A stretch of DNA of 35,337 nucleotides. It comes from Kineosphaera limosa NBRC 100340 (GTDB taxonomy: Bacteria > Actinomycetota > Actinomycetes > Actinomycetales > Dermatophilaceae). The notes below the pieces were generated by a model. That model did no database searches. It was given only the letters and a program-made list of their open reading frames with translations, and had not been told where the DNA came from. Location: positions 1 through 35,337 of the forward strand of contig NZ_BAHD01000072.1 in assembly GCF_000298215.1 (NCBI RefSeq), read 5' to 3'. Below, piece after piece: positions 22,878 to 31,112 of this stretch; position 1 is the stretch's first letter, and each line of letters begins with the position of its first letter. A program made the translations under genes and the position numbers.

Positions 22878-24406
22878 CTGAGCTGCTCTCCCTGCTCTTC
22901 GGCGTCGCCGTGGTCCTCGCGATCACCGCCGTCACCGGCTACTTCGTCGCCCAGGAGTTCGCCTACATGGCGGTCGACCGCTCCCGGCTCGGGGCGAAGG
23001 CCTCGACCGGCGACGACCAGGCCGAGCGCACCCTGTCGATCACCCGCCGCACCTCGTTCATGCTCTCCGGCGCGCAGCTGGGCATCACAGTGACCGGGCT
23101 GCTCGTCGGGTACGTCGCCGAGCCGCTCATCGGCTCCTCGATCGGAGTCATGCTCGGCGGGGTCGGCGTGCCCCGCGCGGTCTCGATCGGCGTCGGCGCT
23201 GTGCTGGCCATCGCGTTCTCGACGGTCGTGCAGATGATCTTCGGCGAGTTGTTCCCGAAGAACCTGGCGATCGCCCGCTCCGAGCCGGTCGCGCGCTGGC
23301 TCTCCCGCTCGACGTCCATCTATCTGGCCATCTTCGGCCCCATCATCTGGGTGTTCGATCAGGCCTCGAACGTGCTGTTGCGCGCGCTGCGGATCGAGCC
23401 GGTGCACGATGTCGAGCACTCGGCCACCCTGCGCGACCTGGAGCACATCGTCGAGGACTCCCGCGAGAGCGGTGACCTGCCCGAAGAACTGTCGGTGATG
23501 CTCGACCGCATCATCGACTTCCCTCGCCGGCAGGTGACGCACGCGATGATTCCCCGCTCGCGCACCGACGTGCTGCGCGAGGAGGCGACGATCGAGGAGG
23601 TCCGTGAGGAGATGGCCGGTGGCCACTCGCGGTACCCGATCCTCACCGACTCCGACGAGGTCATCGGCATCGTGCAGCTCGCCGACGTGCTGGCCACGCA
23701 CCGGCCGATGTCGGACCCGGTGACCACGATCATGCGCGAGCCCATGGTGATCGCCGAGCTGACCCCGCTACCCGAGGCGCTGCGGCTGCTGCGCGAGTCG
23801 CACAACCAGTTGGCCTGCGTCATCGACGAGTACGGCGGGCTGACCGGGGTGCTGGCGGTCGAGGACCTGGCCGAGGAGCTCGTCGGGGAGATCACCGACG
23901 AGCACGACCCGGACACCCCCGACTACGAGGCCCGTGAGGACGACGGGGTGTGGGTCATGGCCGGCGACGTGCACGTCGACGAGGTCGAGCGCGCCCTGGC
24001 CATCGATCTGCCCCGCGGCGCCTACGAGACGATCGGCGGCCTGATCATCGATCAGCTCGGCGGGTTGCCGGACGCGAACACGCGTCTGCAGGTGCGGCTG
24101 CTGGACGACCCCGGCGAGTTCGCCCACGAGGAAGAGCTCGAACCCCACTACCTGGACGTCGAGGTGCTCGACATCGAGCGGCACGTGCCCAGCCGGGTGC
24201 GGCTGCAGCTGCCCGAAGAACTGCTCGAACGGCGCCGCGAGCTGGAGCGCGCGCTGGAGGAGGCGGCTCGTTTGGCCGCCGAAGAGGAGGAGTCGGCGCA
24301 GGAGGCCGAGGAGGACTCCGACGAATCCGTCGAGATCTCGCAGGACGATGGCTGGCGCCGCAAGAGGCCACGCCGGTCCGAGGCGAAGGACGGTGAGCAG
24401 GCATGA
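22874..24406 (+). CDS. CNNM/CorC-HlyC family membrane protein
   Basis: A 510-residue protein of the CNNM transporter family (bacterial members are linked to Mg2+/Co2+ or Na+/Mg2+ exchange). Order: CNNM (DUF21) membrane domain with four helices (about 1-190), including VAQEFAYMAVDRSRL and GELFPKNLAIARS; a pair of CBS domains (about 215-335) with HSRYPILTDSDEVIGIV and CVIDEYGGLTGVLAVED; and the CorC/HlyC domain (about 350-435) with WVMAGDVHVDEVE and GLPDANTRL. The tail is a long charged helix (Glu/Arg-rich, about 445-510), probably coiled or disordered. ATG 22874 is the only start after an in-frame TGA at 22814 and has no ribosome-binding site. The stop overlaps the next gene (ATGA). Confidence 0.92.
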   Translation: MTELLSLLFGVAVVLAITAVTGYFVAQEFAYMAVDRSRLGAKASTGDDQAERTLSITRRTSFMLSGAQLGITVTGLLVGYVAEPLIGSSIGVMLGGVGVPRAVSIGVGAVLAIAFSTVVQMIFGELFPKNLAIARSEPVARWLSRSTSIYLAIFGPIIWVFDQASNVLLRALRIEPVHDVEHSATLRDLEHIVEDSRESGDLPEELSVMLDRIIDFPRRQVTHAMIPRSRTDVLREEATIEEVREEMAGGHSRYPILTDSDEVIGIVQLADVLATHRPMSDPVTTIMREPMVIAELTPLPEALRLLRESHNQLACVIDEYGGLTGVLAVEDLAEELVGEITDEHDPDTPDYEAREDDGVWVMAGDVHVDEVERALAIDLPRGAYETIGGLIIDQLGGLPDANTRLQVRLLDDPGEFAHEEELEPHYLDVEVLDIERHVPSRVRLQLPEELLERRRELERALEEAARLAAEEEESAQEAEEDSDESVEISQDDGWRRKRPRRSEAKDGEQA

Positions 24407-25452
24407 ACGGCTGGGTCATCACCCTCGTGACGATCGGCATCGTGGCCTTGAGCGCCTTCTTCGTAGCCGTCGAGTTCTCGCTGATCTCCGCCAAGCGCCA
24501 CCGGATCGAGGACGCGGCGACCACCTCCCGCTCGGCCCGCGCCGCGCTGCGCAGCTCGGCCGAACTGACGCTGCTGCTCGCCGGATCGCAGCTGGGCATC
24601 ACCGTGTGCACGCTGGCCCTGGGGGCCATCACCAAGCCGGCGCTGCACGACGCGCTGATGCCGTTGCTCGACACGCTTGGGCTGTCGGCGACGGTCGCCG
24701 ACGTCACCGCCTTCGTGCTCGCGCTAGTCATCGCGACCTTCCTGCATCTGGTCGTCGGGGAGATGATGCCCAAGTCGTGGGCCATCGCTCACCCGGAGAA
24801 GTCGGCGACGATGCTCGCGATCCCGATGCGCGGCTTCATGTGGGTGACCCGGCCGATCCTGCGGGCGCTGAACGCCTCGGCGAACTGGCTGCTCCAGCGG
24901 TTCGGCGTCGAGCCGGTCGACGAGGTGGCCACGGGCCGCGATCCCGACACGCTGCGCCAACTGGTGGAGCACTCCGCGAACGTCGGCGCCTTGGACGCCG
25001 GGTACCGGATGCAGATCGAAGGCGCGCTGCAGCTGCGCAAGTTGCGGCTGGCCCAGTTGGTGCGTGCCGGCCGGGTGCCCTCGGCGCTGCCCCTGGAGGC
25101 CAACGTGCGCCAGGTGCAGGACCTCGCGCGCCGATCCGGTCACCTGCGCGTGCTGCTGCGCGACGGCGACAAGTACCCCAAGGTCGTGCACGTGCGCGAC
25201 ACCTTGGCCGCGCCGGACACGAGCGAGCCCGCCATCGAGTACGCCCGCGACACCTTCGAGCTGCCGGGCGACACCCTCGTGCACGAGGCCCTGGCGACGA
25301 TGCGCGAGACGCAGAACCACCTCGTCGTGGTCACCGAGAAGGGCGAGCCGATCGGGGTCGTCACCCTCGCCGACATCCTCACCCGGCTGCTGCCGACCGC
25401 TACCGCGTCCTCCACTCCAGGCACGGGCCCGATCACCCTCCCCCGCGCCTGA
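24403..25452 (+). CDS. Second CNNM family membrane protein, lacking the CorC/HlyC domain
   Basis: A 349-residue paralogue of the upstream gene and coupled to it (ATGA at 24403-24406). The membrane domain carries the family elements FFVAVEFSLISAKRHRIE, GSQLGITVCTLALG and GEMMPKSWAIAHPEKS. The CBS pair (about 205-340) is visible in HLRVLLRDGDKYPKVVHVRD and HLVVVTEKGEPIGVVTLADI. The protein ends a few residues later, so the C-terminal CorC/HlyC domain is absent. Such long/short tandem CNNM pairs are common in Actinobacteria, and the two probably form a heterodimer. Transport of Mg2+ or another cation is inferred from the family. Confidence 0.9.
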   Translation: MNGWVITLVTIGIVALSAFFVAVEFSLISAKRHRIEDAATTSRSARAALRSSAELTLLLAGSQLGITVCTLALGAITKPALHDALMPLLDTLGLSATVADVTAFVLALVIATFLHLVVGEMMPKSWAIAHPEKSATMLAIPMRGFMWVTRPILRALNASANWLLQRFGVEPVDEVATGRDPDTLRQLVEHSANVGALDAGYRMQIEGALQLRKLRLAQLVRAGRVPSALPLEANVRQVQDLARRSGHLRVLLRDGDKYPKVVHVRDTLAAPDTSEPAIEYARDTFELPGDTLVHEALATMRETQNHLVVVTEKGEPIGVVTLADILTRLLPTATASSTPGTGPITLPRA

Positions 25453-25503
25453 CCCGCCCCGCGCCCGACCAGCCCAGGGCCTGCCCCGCACCCCCGCCCT
25501 CCG

Positions 25504-25524
25504 CCCTCCCCCTCCCCCTCCCCC
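25504..25524 (-). other. G-quadruplex-capable tract
   Basis: On the plus strand CCC-T-CCCCC-T-CCCCC-T-CCCCC. The minus strand therefore has four G-runs with single-base loops, the most stable quadruplex type. It lies 52 bp after the CNNM operon and 160 bp before the protease gene. Confidence 0.6.
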
Positions 25525-25561
25525 TCCTCGACAGCCTCATGCCACATCGGCCGCGCGAAGA

Positions 25562-25580
25562 TTCATAGCTTCCTCACAGC
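25562..25580 (+). promoter_or_regulatory. AT-rich control segment upstream of the protease gene
   Basis: TCAT (25563-25566) and TCAC (25574-25577) recur with an 11-bp period in a segment much richer in A/T than its surroundings. This is the half-site spacing used by OmpR-type regulators. Weak evidence; no clear -35/-10 pair was assigned. Confidence 0.25.
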
Positions 25581-25685
25581 AAACATCCGCCCAACACCCC
25601 CCTATCGCACAGTGCTCGCACAGACGCCGGGCGGATGGTGGGTGATGTCGGCCAACGGGGCCGGTCACGCTGGAGGAGGACGACG

Positions 25686-27086
25686 ATGAGTCAGGACACG
25701 AAGCAGAATCAGGACATCCACGACGCCGAGACCATGGCCGGCGCGAGTGGTGGCGAACGTGGCCCGGACGCACGCGTTGACGACACCCAGGTCTTTCACC
25801 GGGATGACACCAACGCTTACGACAGCGCGGCCTTGCGGGCGGGCGCGGAGCAGCCTGGGAGCGGCGTCGAGGCGGACGGCATGGGCGCCTCGACGGCCGA
25901 CGGCGGCCCGGCGAACCCCGCGCCCACGGCGAACCCCCGGCGTCGCCGGTGGACCGAGCTCGTCGCTGTGGCTGCCATCGCAGCGGTCGTCGGCAGCGGC
26001 GTGACCCTCGGGGTCGGTGCCCTCACCGACTCCGGCAACACCTCCTCACTCAGCTCGATCACCGGGACAACCTCCACCGCGCCCTCGCCCGTGACTGTCG
26101 CCGGCCAAGAGAACTGGTCGCAGATCGCGGCCAAGGCCTCACCGTCGGTCGTCGCGATCTCGGTGCAAAGCGCCCAAGGCGGCGACCAAGGCTCCGGCGT
26201 GGTCTGGGATGCGGCGGGCAACATCGTGACGAACAATCACGTCGTGGCGGCCGCCGGCGCCGGCGGCACCGTGCAGGTGCGGCTGGGGGCGAACACCACG
26301 TACGAGGCAAAGGTCGTCGGCACCGACCCCACTACCGACCTGGCGGTCGTGCGCCTGGTCAACCCGCCCAGCGACCTGCAGCCCATCGGCCGCGCACAGG
26401 CGGACTCGCTGACGGTCGGCGCGCCGGTCATGGCGCTCGGTAATCCACTGGGGCTGTCCGGCACGGTGACCACCGGCATCGTCAGCGCCCTCAACCGGCC
26501 GGTGACCACCCAGGTCGTCTCCGGAGACAGCGGCAACGCCCAGCCAGGCCTGTTCCAGCAGCAGCAGTCCAGCGGTCAGCAGGTCGTCACCGACGCGATC
26601 CAGACGAGCGCGGCGATCAACCCCGGCAACTCCGGCGGCGCCCTGGTCGACGCCGCGGGCAACCTCGTCGGCATCAACTCCTCGATCGCCTCGCTGAGTT
26701 CGGGCTCGGGACAGGCGGGCAGCATCGGCATCGGCTTCGCGATCCCGGTCGCCGAGGTGACGACCGTCGTCACGCAGCTCATCGAGGGCGGCAGCGTGCA
26801 GCACGCCACCCTCGGGGTGTCGATCACCGACGCGACGGTGCAGCAGGGGTCGGCGACGGTCTCCGGAGCAGGTGTGCAGCAGGTCGTCGACGGCTCGGCT
26901 GCGGCGCAGGCCGGCTTGCAGACCGGCGATGTCATCACCGCTGTCGATGGGCGCCCGATCGACGGGGCCGACGGGCTCGTCGGCGCGGTCCGCGGCCTGG
27001 CCGTCGGCACCCAGGTCAAGCTGACCGTCGTGAACTCCAGCGGCAGCAGCCGCACCGTCACGGCCGCCCTCACCGGGCAGGCCTGA
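25686..27086 (+). CDS. HtrA/DegP-like trypsin-type serine protease with PDZ domain
   Basis: A 466-residue membrane-anchored protease (S1C family) acting outside the membrane in envelope protein quality control. A hydrophilic cytoplasmic head (1-85) precedes a basic patch (RRRR, 85-88) and one helix (about 90-112), a Ser/Thr linker, the protease domain with the triad His185 (TNNHVV), Asp218 (DPTTDLAV) and Ser316 (NPGNSGGAL), and a C-terminal PDZ (about 375-466; LQTGDVITAVDGRPI). A Gln-rich loop (QQQQSSGQQ) interrupts the protease domain. ATG 25686 has GGAGGAGG about seven bases upstream. The topology is that of mycobacterial PepD. The A/T-rich segment upstream suggests stress control, perhaps by a two-component system. 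Confidence 0.93.
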   Translation: MSQDTKQNQDIHDAETMAGASGGERGPDARVDDTQVFHRDDTNAYDSAALRAGAEQPGSGVEADGMGASTADGGPANPAPTANPRRRRWTELVAVAAIAAVVGSGVTLGVGALTDSGNTSSLSSITGTTSTAPSPVTVAGQENWSQIAAKASPSVVAISVQSAQGGDQGSGVVWDAAGNIVTNNHVVAAAGAGGTVQVRLGANTTYEAKVVGTDPTTDLAVVRLVNPPSDLQPIGRAQADSLTVGAPVMALGNPLGLSGTVTTGIVSALNRPVTTQVVSGDSGNAQPGLFQQQQSSGQQVVTDAIQTSAAINPGNSGGALVDAAGNLVGINSSIASLSSGSGQAGSIGIGFAIPVAEVTTVVTQLIEGGSVQHATLGVSITDATVQQGSATVSGAGVQQVVDGSAAAQAGLQTGDVITAVDGRPIDGADGLVGAVRGLAVGTQVKLTVVNSSGSSRTVTAALTGQA

Positions 27087-27095
27087 CGGTTCCCT

Positions 27096-27181
27096 GAGCC
27101 GGCGGCCGGGCTCCCCTCCTCCATCGGCCCGACCGCCGGCTCCCCCGTTCGCTTATCCACATGCCCCCGCAAGAAGGGGGC
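27096..27181 (+). terminator. Hairpins following the protease gene
   Basis: GAGCCGGCGG (27096-27105) and CCGCCGGCTC (27133-27142) form a 10-bp stem with a 27-base loop; GCCCCC (27163-27168) and GGGGGC (27176-27181) form a second, short-looped stem. Either may end the protease transcript. Confidence 0.45.
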
Positions 27182-27200
27182 CCGAGGCGGGTTGTCCACA
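27153..27200 (+). promoter_or_regulatory. Two DnaA boxes in direct orientation
   Basis: TTATCCACA (27153-27161) is the consensus DnaA box and TTGTCCACA (27192-27200) the form favoured in Streptomyces origins. They are 39 bp apart, in the same orientation, in the 160-bp gap between the protease and DUF4328 genes, with the short GCCCCC/GGGGGC hairpin between them. Confidence 0.5.
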
Positions 27201-27246
27201 GGCCGAACTGCGAGCTCGGCGCGGATGCGGCCCAAGGCAGCACGAT

Positions 27247-28008
27247 GTGCCCATGCCCTCGTCACCACACCCCTTCGCCTCCCCCTCCCACCCGGTACAG
27301 CACGGCCAGCAGGCCCGATCGCTGCACAGCTGGTCGCTGGCCACCCAGGCGGCGCTGGCCCTGCAGGGCGCGTGCCTGCTGGCCACAGCGCTGTTCACGC
27401 CGCTGTTCGCGCTGGGCTCGGTCTTACCCATCGGTGATCTGTGGTCGGTCATCGCCGCGGTGAGCACTCTCGTCACCACCGTGTCGGTGCTCGCCGCGCT
27501 GGCCGCGATCATCGGCTGGTTGCGCTGGCAGTGGCTGGCCAGCTCGCTCGTCGCACACTCAACCGAAGCCGGCTCCGCCCCCGACCCACGCGGGGCGTCG
27601 GCGGTGCGACGCAGCCCGACCTGGCATCTGCTCTCGTGGGTCATCCCCGTCATCGCGCTGTGGTACCCGTTGCAGAACGTCGCCGACCTCGACCGCGAAG
27701 GCTGGCGCCGCGAGCACAACCCGGCCGCCCCCGCCCGCCCGGCACGCACCGGCGACCCCGGCTCCGGTTTGCGCAGGCTCTGGTGGTCGTGCTGGCTGGC
27801 CTGGAGCGTCGTGTCGACCCTCGGTATGAACGCCGGCTCGATGACCCTCACGCTGCTCGGCCATCTGCTCGGCGTGGCTGCGGCCGGCACCGCCGTGCTG
27901 CTCGTGCGCCGGATCAGCGATGCCCTGACCGGCCGCACCTCCCCGCTGCCCGAGATCCTGCGGACGTGGGGATGGGTCGGCCCGGCGCCGACACCCGCCG
28001 CATCCTGA
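27247..28008 (+). CDS. DUF4328 membrane protein
   Basis: A 253-residue protein with about six membrane helices. The DUF4328 signature is visible in RRSPTWHLLSWVIPVIALWYPLQ then NVADLDREGW (a Ser-Pro, a WxIP helix, then a PxQ-V-x-D motif). The N-terminal 25 residues are Pro/Ser/His-rich and precede helix 1. GTG 27247 (with AAGG about ten bases upstream) and ATG 27253 are both possible starts. Function is unknown for the family, which is common in Actinobacteria. It has the DnaA boxes in its upstream region and converges with the arsC-like gene. Confidence 0.8.
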   Translation: MPMPSSPHPFASPSHPVQHGQQARSLHSWSLATQAALALQGACLLATALFTPLFALGSVLPIGDLWSVIAAVSTLVTTVSVLAALAAIIGWLRWQWLASSLVAHSTEAGSAPDPRGASAVRRSPTWHLLSWVIPVIALWYPLQNVADLDREGWRREHNPAAPARPARTGDPGSGLRRLWWSCWLAWSVVSTLGMNAGSMTLTLLGHLLGVAAAGTAVLLVRRISDALTGRTSPLPEILRTWGWVGPAPTPAAS

Positions 28009-28056
28009 TACGACGACTGGCCGCACGGCCTCAGGGGACGACCTCAGCGGGCGCCT

Positions 28057-28416
28057 TCAGGGGGTGGCGAGAAAGCCCGCGACCCGCTCCTTGGGACGGC
28101 CGATGATGGCGCGGTCGCCGCGCACCAGCACCGGGCGCTGCATGAGGCGCGGATGCTCCAGCAGCACGGCGACCACCTGATCGACGGTGGCCACGTCGGA
28201 CTCCGTCAAACCGGCCGCCGCGAACGCCGGATCGCGTCGCACGAGCGCGCCGGGCTCGTCTTCCAGCTTGCCCAGCAGCTCGCGCAGGGCCGCCTCGTCC
28301 AGGGGTGTCTTGAGGTACTCGATCACCTCCACGTCGGTGCCGGCCTCACCAGCCGCCGACAGCGCATGACGGGAGGTGGAGCAGCGGGAGTTGTGCAAGA
28401 TCGTTACGTCGGCCAT
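28057..28416 (-). CDS. arsC: ArsC-like (thioredoxin-fold) arsenate reductase
   Basis: A 119-residue glutaredoxin-coupled ArsC-type protein. The catalytic Cys12 is in HNSRCSTSR, with a second region QRPVLVRGDRAIIGRP carrying the arginines that bind arsenate in the E. coli enzyme. The length is shorter than the E. coli protein (141) but usual for the actinobacterial group. No arsenite pump, arsR or other resistance gene is near, so a role in arsenic resistance is uncertain; Spx-like or other ArsC-family roles are possible. It lies downstream of ptsH on the same strand, beyond a terminator, so it is probably expressed on its own. Confidence 0.82.
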   Translation of the reverse strand: MADVTILHNSRCSTSRHALSAAGEAGTDVEVIEYLKTPLDEAALRELLGKLEDEPGALVRRDPAFAAAGLTESDVATVDQVVAVLLEHPRLMQRPVLVRGDRAIIGRPKERVAGFLATP

Positions 28417-28468
28417 GGGCTCACCCTACGGATCCGCCCGTGCCGCGCCCAGACCCGGCGGACACGCC

Positions 28469-28502
28469 AGCGGGGCGGAAGCCCATCGGCTCCCGCCCCG
28501 CT
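28469..28502 (-). terminator. 15-bp terminator hairpin downstream of ptsH
   Basis: Arms 28469-28483 and 28488-28502 with loop CATC. The one imperfect pair is a G-U wobble when read from the minus strand but an A-C mismatch from the plus strand, so the hairpin is built to end the minus-strand fru/ptsH transcript. Confidence 0.75.
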
Positions 28503-28523
28503 GCAAACGCAAGTTCCTGCTAG

Positions 28524-28790
28524 TTAAGCGTCGAGGTCCTTCTCGACGAGGGCCGCGATCTCTTCGACCGCCTCCTCGTTGTCGGAGGTGACGACGACCG
28601 ACACGCCCTTTTCGGCGCCGAGGGTCATGATCATGAGCGCGGAGGCCGCGTCCACGCCCTCGTCGTCATCACCGTCGACGACAGCCAAGGTGATCTCGTC
28701 GTCGTACTTCTCCGCAGCCTCCGCGATGATCGCGGCGGGGCGGGCGTGCAGGCCGACGGCGGAGCCGACAACCACAGTCTTGCTGGCCAT
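28524..28790 (-). CDS. ptsH: HPr phosphocarrier protein
   Basis: An 88-residue HPr, which carries phosphate from enzyme I (ptsI) to the sugar-specific enzymes, here FruA. His15 is in VGLHARPAA. The segment ASALMIMTLGAEKG matches the regulatory-serine helix of HPr (Ser50), although the residue before Ser is Ala and not Lys. An acidic insertion (DGDDDEGVD, about residues 39-47) makes the loop before this helix longer than in B. subtilis HPr. ATG 28790 has GAGGAAGG upstream. The gene ends the deoR-fruK-fruA-ptsH unit, 102 bp after fruA, and uses TAA. Confidence 0.93.
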   Translation of the reverse strand: MASKTVVVGSAVGLHARPAAIIAEAAEKYDDEITLAVVDGDDDEGVDAASALMIMTLGAEKGVSVVVTSDNEEAVEEIAALVEKDLDA

Positions 28791-28892
28791 GGAGCGTGCC
28801 TTCCTCGTAGGGATTCTCATCCGGCTTCACGGACTCTTACGTGGACCTGCCTGGCGCACCAACGATGACCCGCAGGCTTCGAACTGGTCGGA

Positions 28893-31004
28893 TCAGTGGG
28901 CGCCGCTGCTCACGGCCGCGGCGGTCTGACGCTCGGCCTCTGCCCCGACCTTAGTCGGCTTGTCGCCCCCATTGGCGCCCATCGACTTGGCGACTACCAC
29001 CAACGCGCAGGCCACGACCGCTCCGATGAGGATCGCCGCCAGCCACAAGACGAAGTTGCCGATGGCGAAGAACACGAACACACCGCCGTGCGGCGCGCGC
29101 GAGGTCGCGTCGACAGCCATCGACAGAGCACCCGTCACCGCCCCACCAGCCATCATCGACGGAATGACCCGCAGCGGGTCGGCCGCGGCGAACGGGATGG
29201 CGCCCTCGGAGATGAACGAGGCGCCGAGCAGCCAGGCCGCCACACCGTTCTCGCGCTCGGCCTCGGTGAACAGCTTCTTGCGGACGACGGTGGCCATCGC
29301 CATGGCGATCGGCGGCACCATGCCCGCGGCCATCACGGCCGCCATGATCTTCAGCGTCGCAGGGTCGCTCTGGTTCAGGCCCGCCGCGGCGAACGCGTAT
29401 GCGGCCTTGTTGACCGGGCCGCCCAGGTCGAAGCACATCATGAGGCCGAGGATCACGCCGAGCAGGATCGCCGAGGTGCCCGACATGCCGCCCAGCCAGC
29501 CCTGCAGGCCGTCGGTCAGCGCCTTGAGCGGCTGCCCGAAGATCATCATCAACCCGCCCGCGACGAGCGAGGCGAACAGCGGGATGATGACGACCGGCAT
29601 GAGCCCGCGCAGCCAGCGCGGCACCTGGAAGCTGGCGATCCAGTAGGCGACGACGCCCGCGACCAGACCACCGAGCAGACCGCCGATGAAGCCAGCGCCG
29701 ACCAACATGGCGACGGCGCCGGCGGTAAAGCCGGGCGCGATGCCCGGCCGGTCGGCGATGCCGAAGGCGATATAGCCGGCCAGCGCCGGGACGAGGAACG
29801 TGAAGGCCGCGGCCCCCACCTGGTGCAGCACCGAACCCAGGTACACGAGCAGCGGGGCGTAGCCCTCATGGGCGGCCGGCAGGTTCCACAGGCTGTGGTT
29901 CAGCACCGTGTCCTTGCTGACGTCGATGATCTGGAAGCCGCCGACCGCGAACGCGAGCGCGATGAGCAGACCACCGGCGGCCACGAACGGAATCATGTAG
30001 CTGACGCCGGTGAGCAGCACCTGCTTGAGCTTGGAACCGAAGCTCAAACCACCGGCTCCGGACGAGGCCGAGCTCGAGGCAGCGGCGCCCGAGCCCGCGG
30101 CCACGCGGCGTCCGTCGGGGTCGTCGGCGACCGCGAGGGCCTCCTTGATCATGACCTCCGGCTCGTTGATCGCGCGCTTGACGCCCGACTCCACGACCGG
30201 CTTGCCGGCGAACCGCTCGCGGCCCTTGACGCCCACGTCGGTCGCGAAGATCGCGGCGTCGGCAGCGTCGATCGTCGCCTGGTCGACCGGGGTCGTCGCC
30301 GAGGAGCCCTGCGGCTCGATGTGCACGGTGACGCCCAGCTCCTTGCCCGCGGCGACCAGGTAGTCGGCGGCCATGTAGGTGTGCGCGATACCCGTGGGGC
30401 ACGCGGTGATCGCCACGATCGAGCGCTGCCCGCCCGAGTGCTGCGAATCGCCATCCGCAGCCCCGGCGGCCGCAGAGTCACCCACGGCGTCAGCGCCGGA
30501 GTCGCCGGCGGGTGCCTGCGGCTCGGCCGGCTTCGGCGGCGGGGAGACGACATTGCCGACCATCTCGACGATCTCGTCGCGGCTCTGCGCGGCGCGCAGT
30601 CCGGCCAGGAAGTCCTTCTTGACCAGGGCCCGAGCGAGCTTGGTCAGCAGCTTCATGTGGTCGGCGCCGCCGCCTTCGGCCGCGGCTATGAGAAAGACGA
30701 TGTCCGACGGGCCGTCCTTGGCGCCGAAGTCGACCGGCTTGGACAGCCGGGCGAAGCCCAGCGAGCCGGTCTTGACCGCGGCCGAACGGCAGTGCGGAAT
30801 GGCGAATCCGCCGGGCATGCCGGTCGGCGAGAGAGCCTCGCGTTCCAGGGCGGAGTCACGCAGGCCAATGGCGTCGGCGCGACCGGTGTCTCCCACGATG
30901 CGGGCGAGCCCGGCGATCACCTCCTCCTTGGTCTCACCGAGATCAACATCGAGCGCGACGAGATCGGGCTCGATGAGCGGGGTGTCGTGAGCGGCATCGC
31001 TCAT
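28893..31004 (-). CDS. fruA: Fructose PTS permease, EIIABC fusion
   Basis: A 703-residue enzyme II that takes up and phosphorylates fructose to fructose-1-phosphate. Domains: EIIA (1-150) with the phospho-His71 in AIPHCRS; an Ala/Gly/Pro linker (150-190); EIIB (190-300) with Cys202 in ITACPTGIAHTYMAA; a Gly/Ser linker; and EIIC (from about 325) with many membrane helices, including GVSYMIPFVAAGGLL, a MMCFDLGGPVNKAAYAF loop and an ISEGAIPFAAADP motif (fructose family). The order A-B-C is usual for the actinobacterial fructose permease. ATG 31004 has AAGGA nearby. It lies 108 bp downstream of fruK and 102 bp upstream of ptsH. Confidence 0.95.
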   Translation of the reverse strand: MSDAAHDTPLIEPDLVALDVDLGETKEEVIAGLARIVGDTGRADAIGLRDSALEREALSPTGMPGGFAIPHCRSAAVKTGSLGFARLSKPVDFGAKDGPSDIVFLIAAAEGGGADHMKLLTKLARALVKKDFLAGLRAAQSRDEIVEMVGNVVSPPPKPAEPQAPAGDSGADAVGDSAAAGAADGDSQHSGGQRSIVAITACPTGIAHTYMAADYLVAAGKELGVTVHIEPQGSSATTPVDQATIDAADAAIFATDVGVKGRERFAGKPVVESGVKRAINEPEVMIKEALAVADDPDGRRVAAGSGAAASSSASSGAGGLSFGSKLKQVLLTGVSYMIPFVAAGGLLIALAFAVGGFQIIDVSKDTVLNHSLWNLPAAHEGYAPLLVYLGSVLHQVGAAAFTFLVPALAGYIAFGIADRPGIAPGFTAGAVAMLVGAGFIGGLLGGLVAGVVAYWIASFQVPRWLRGLMPVVIIPLFASLVAGGLMMIFGQPLKALTDGLQGWLGGMSGTSAILLGVILGLMMCFDLGGPVNKAAYAFAAAGLNQSDPATLKIMAAVMAAGMVPPIAMAMATVVRKKLFTEAERENGVAAWLLGASFISEGAIPFAAADPLRVIPSMMAGGAVTGALSMAVDATSRAPHGGVFVFFAIGNFVLWLAAILIGAVVACALVVVAKSMGANGGDKPTKVGAEAERQTAAAVSSGAH

Positions 31005-31112
31005 GGTCGTGTCCTTTCGTGGCCGACGCGCGATTGGGGCGCGTCACTGCGGAGGGTGGAGTCGATGGGCGCGCCCGACGGTGGCGAGCAGCGCGCCGGC
31101 TGAGGGGTTGGG

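Noticed and set aside
27087-27246. Replication origin suggested by two DnaA boxes
   Set aside because: Only two boxes, no A/T-rich unwinding region, and no dnaA, dnaN, parA or rpmH nearby.
28896-31103. Open frame of 735 codons antisense to fruA
   Set aside because: Arg/His/Gln/Asp-rich shadow of the clearly real fruA gene.
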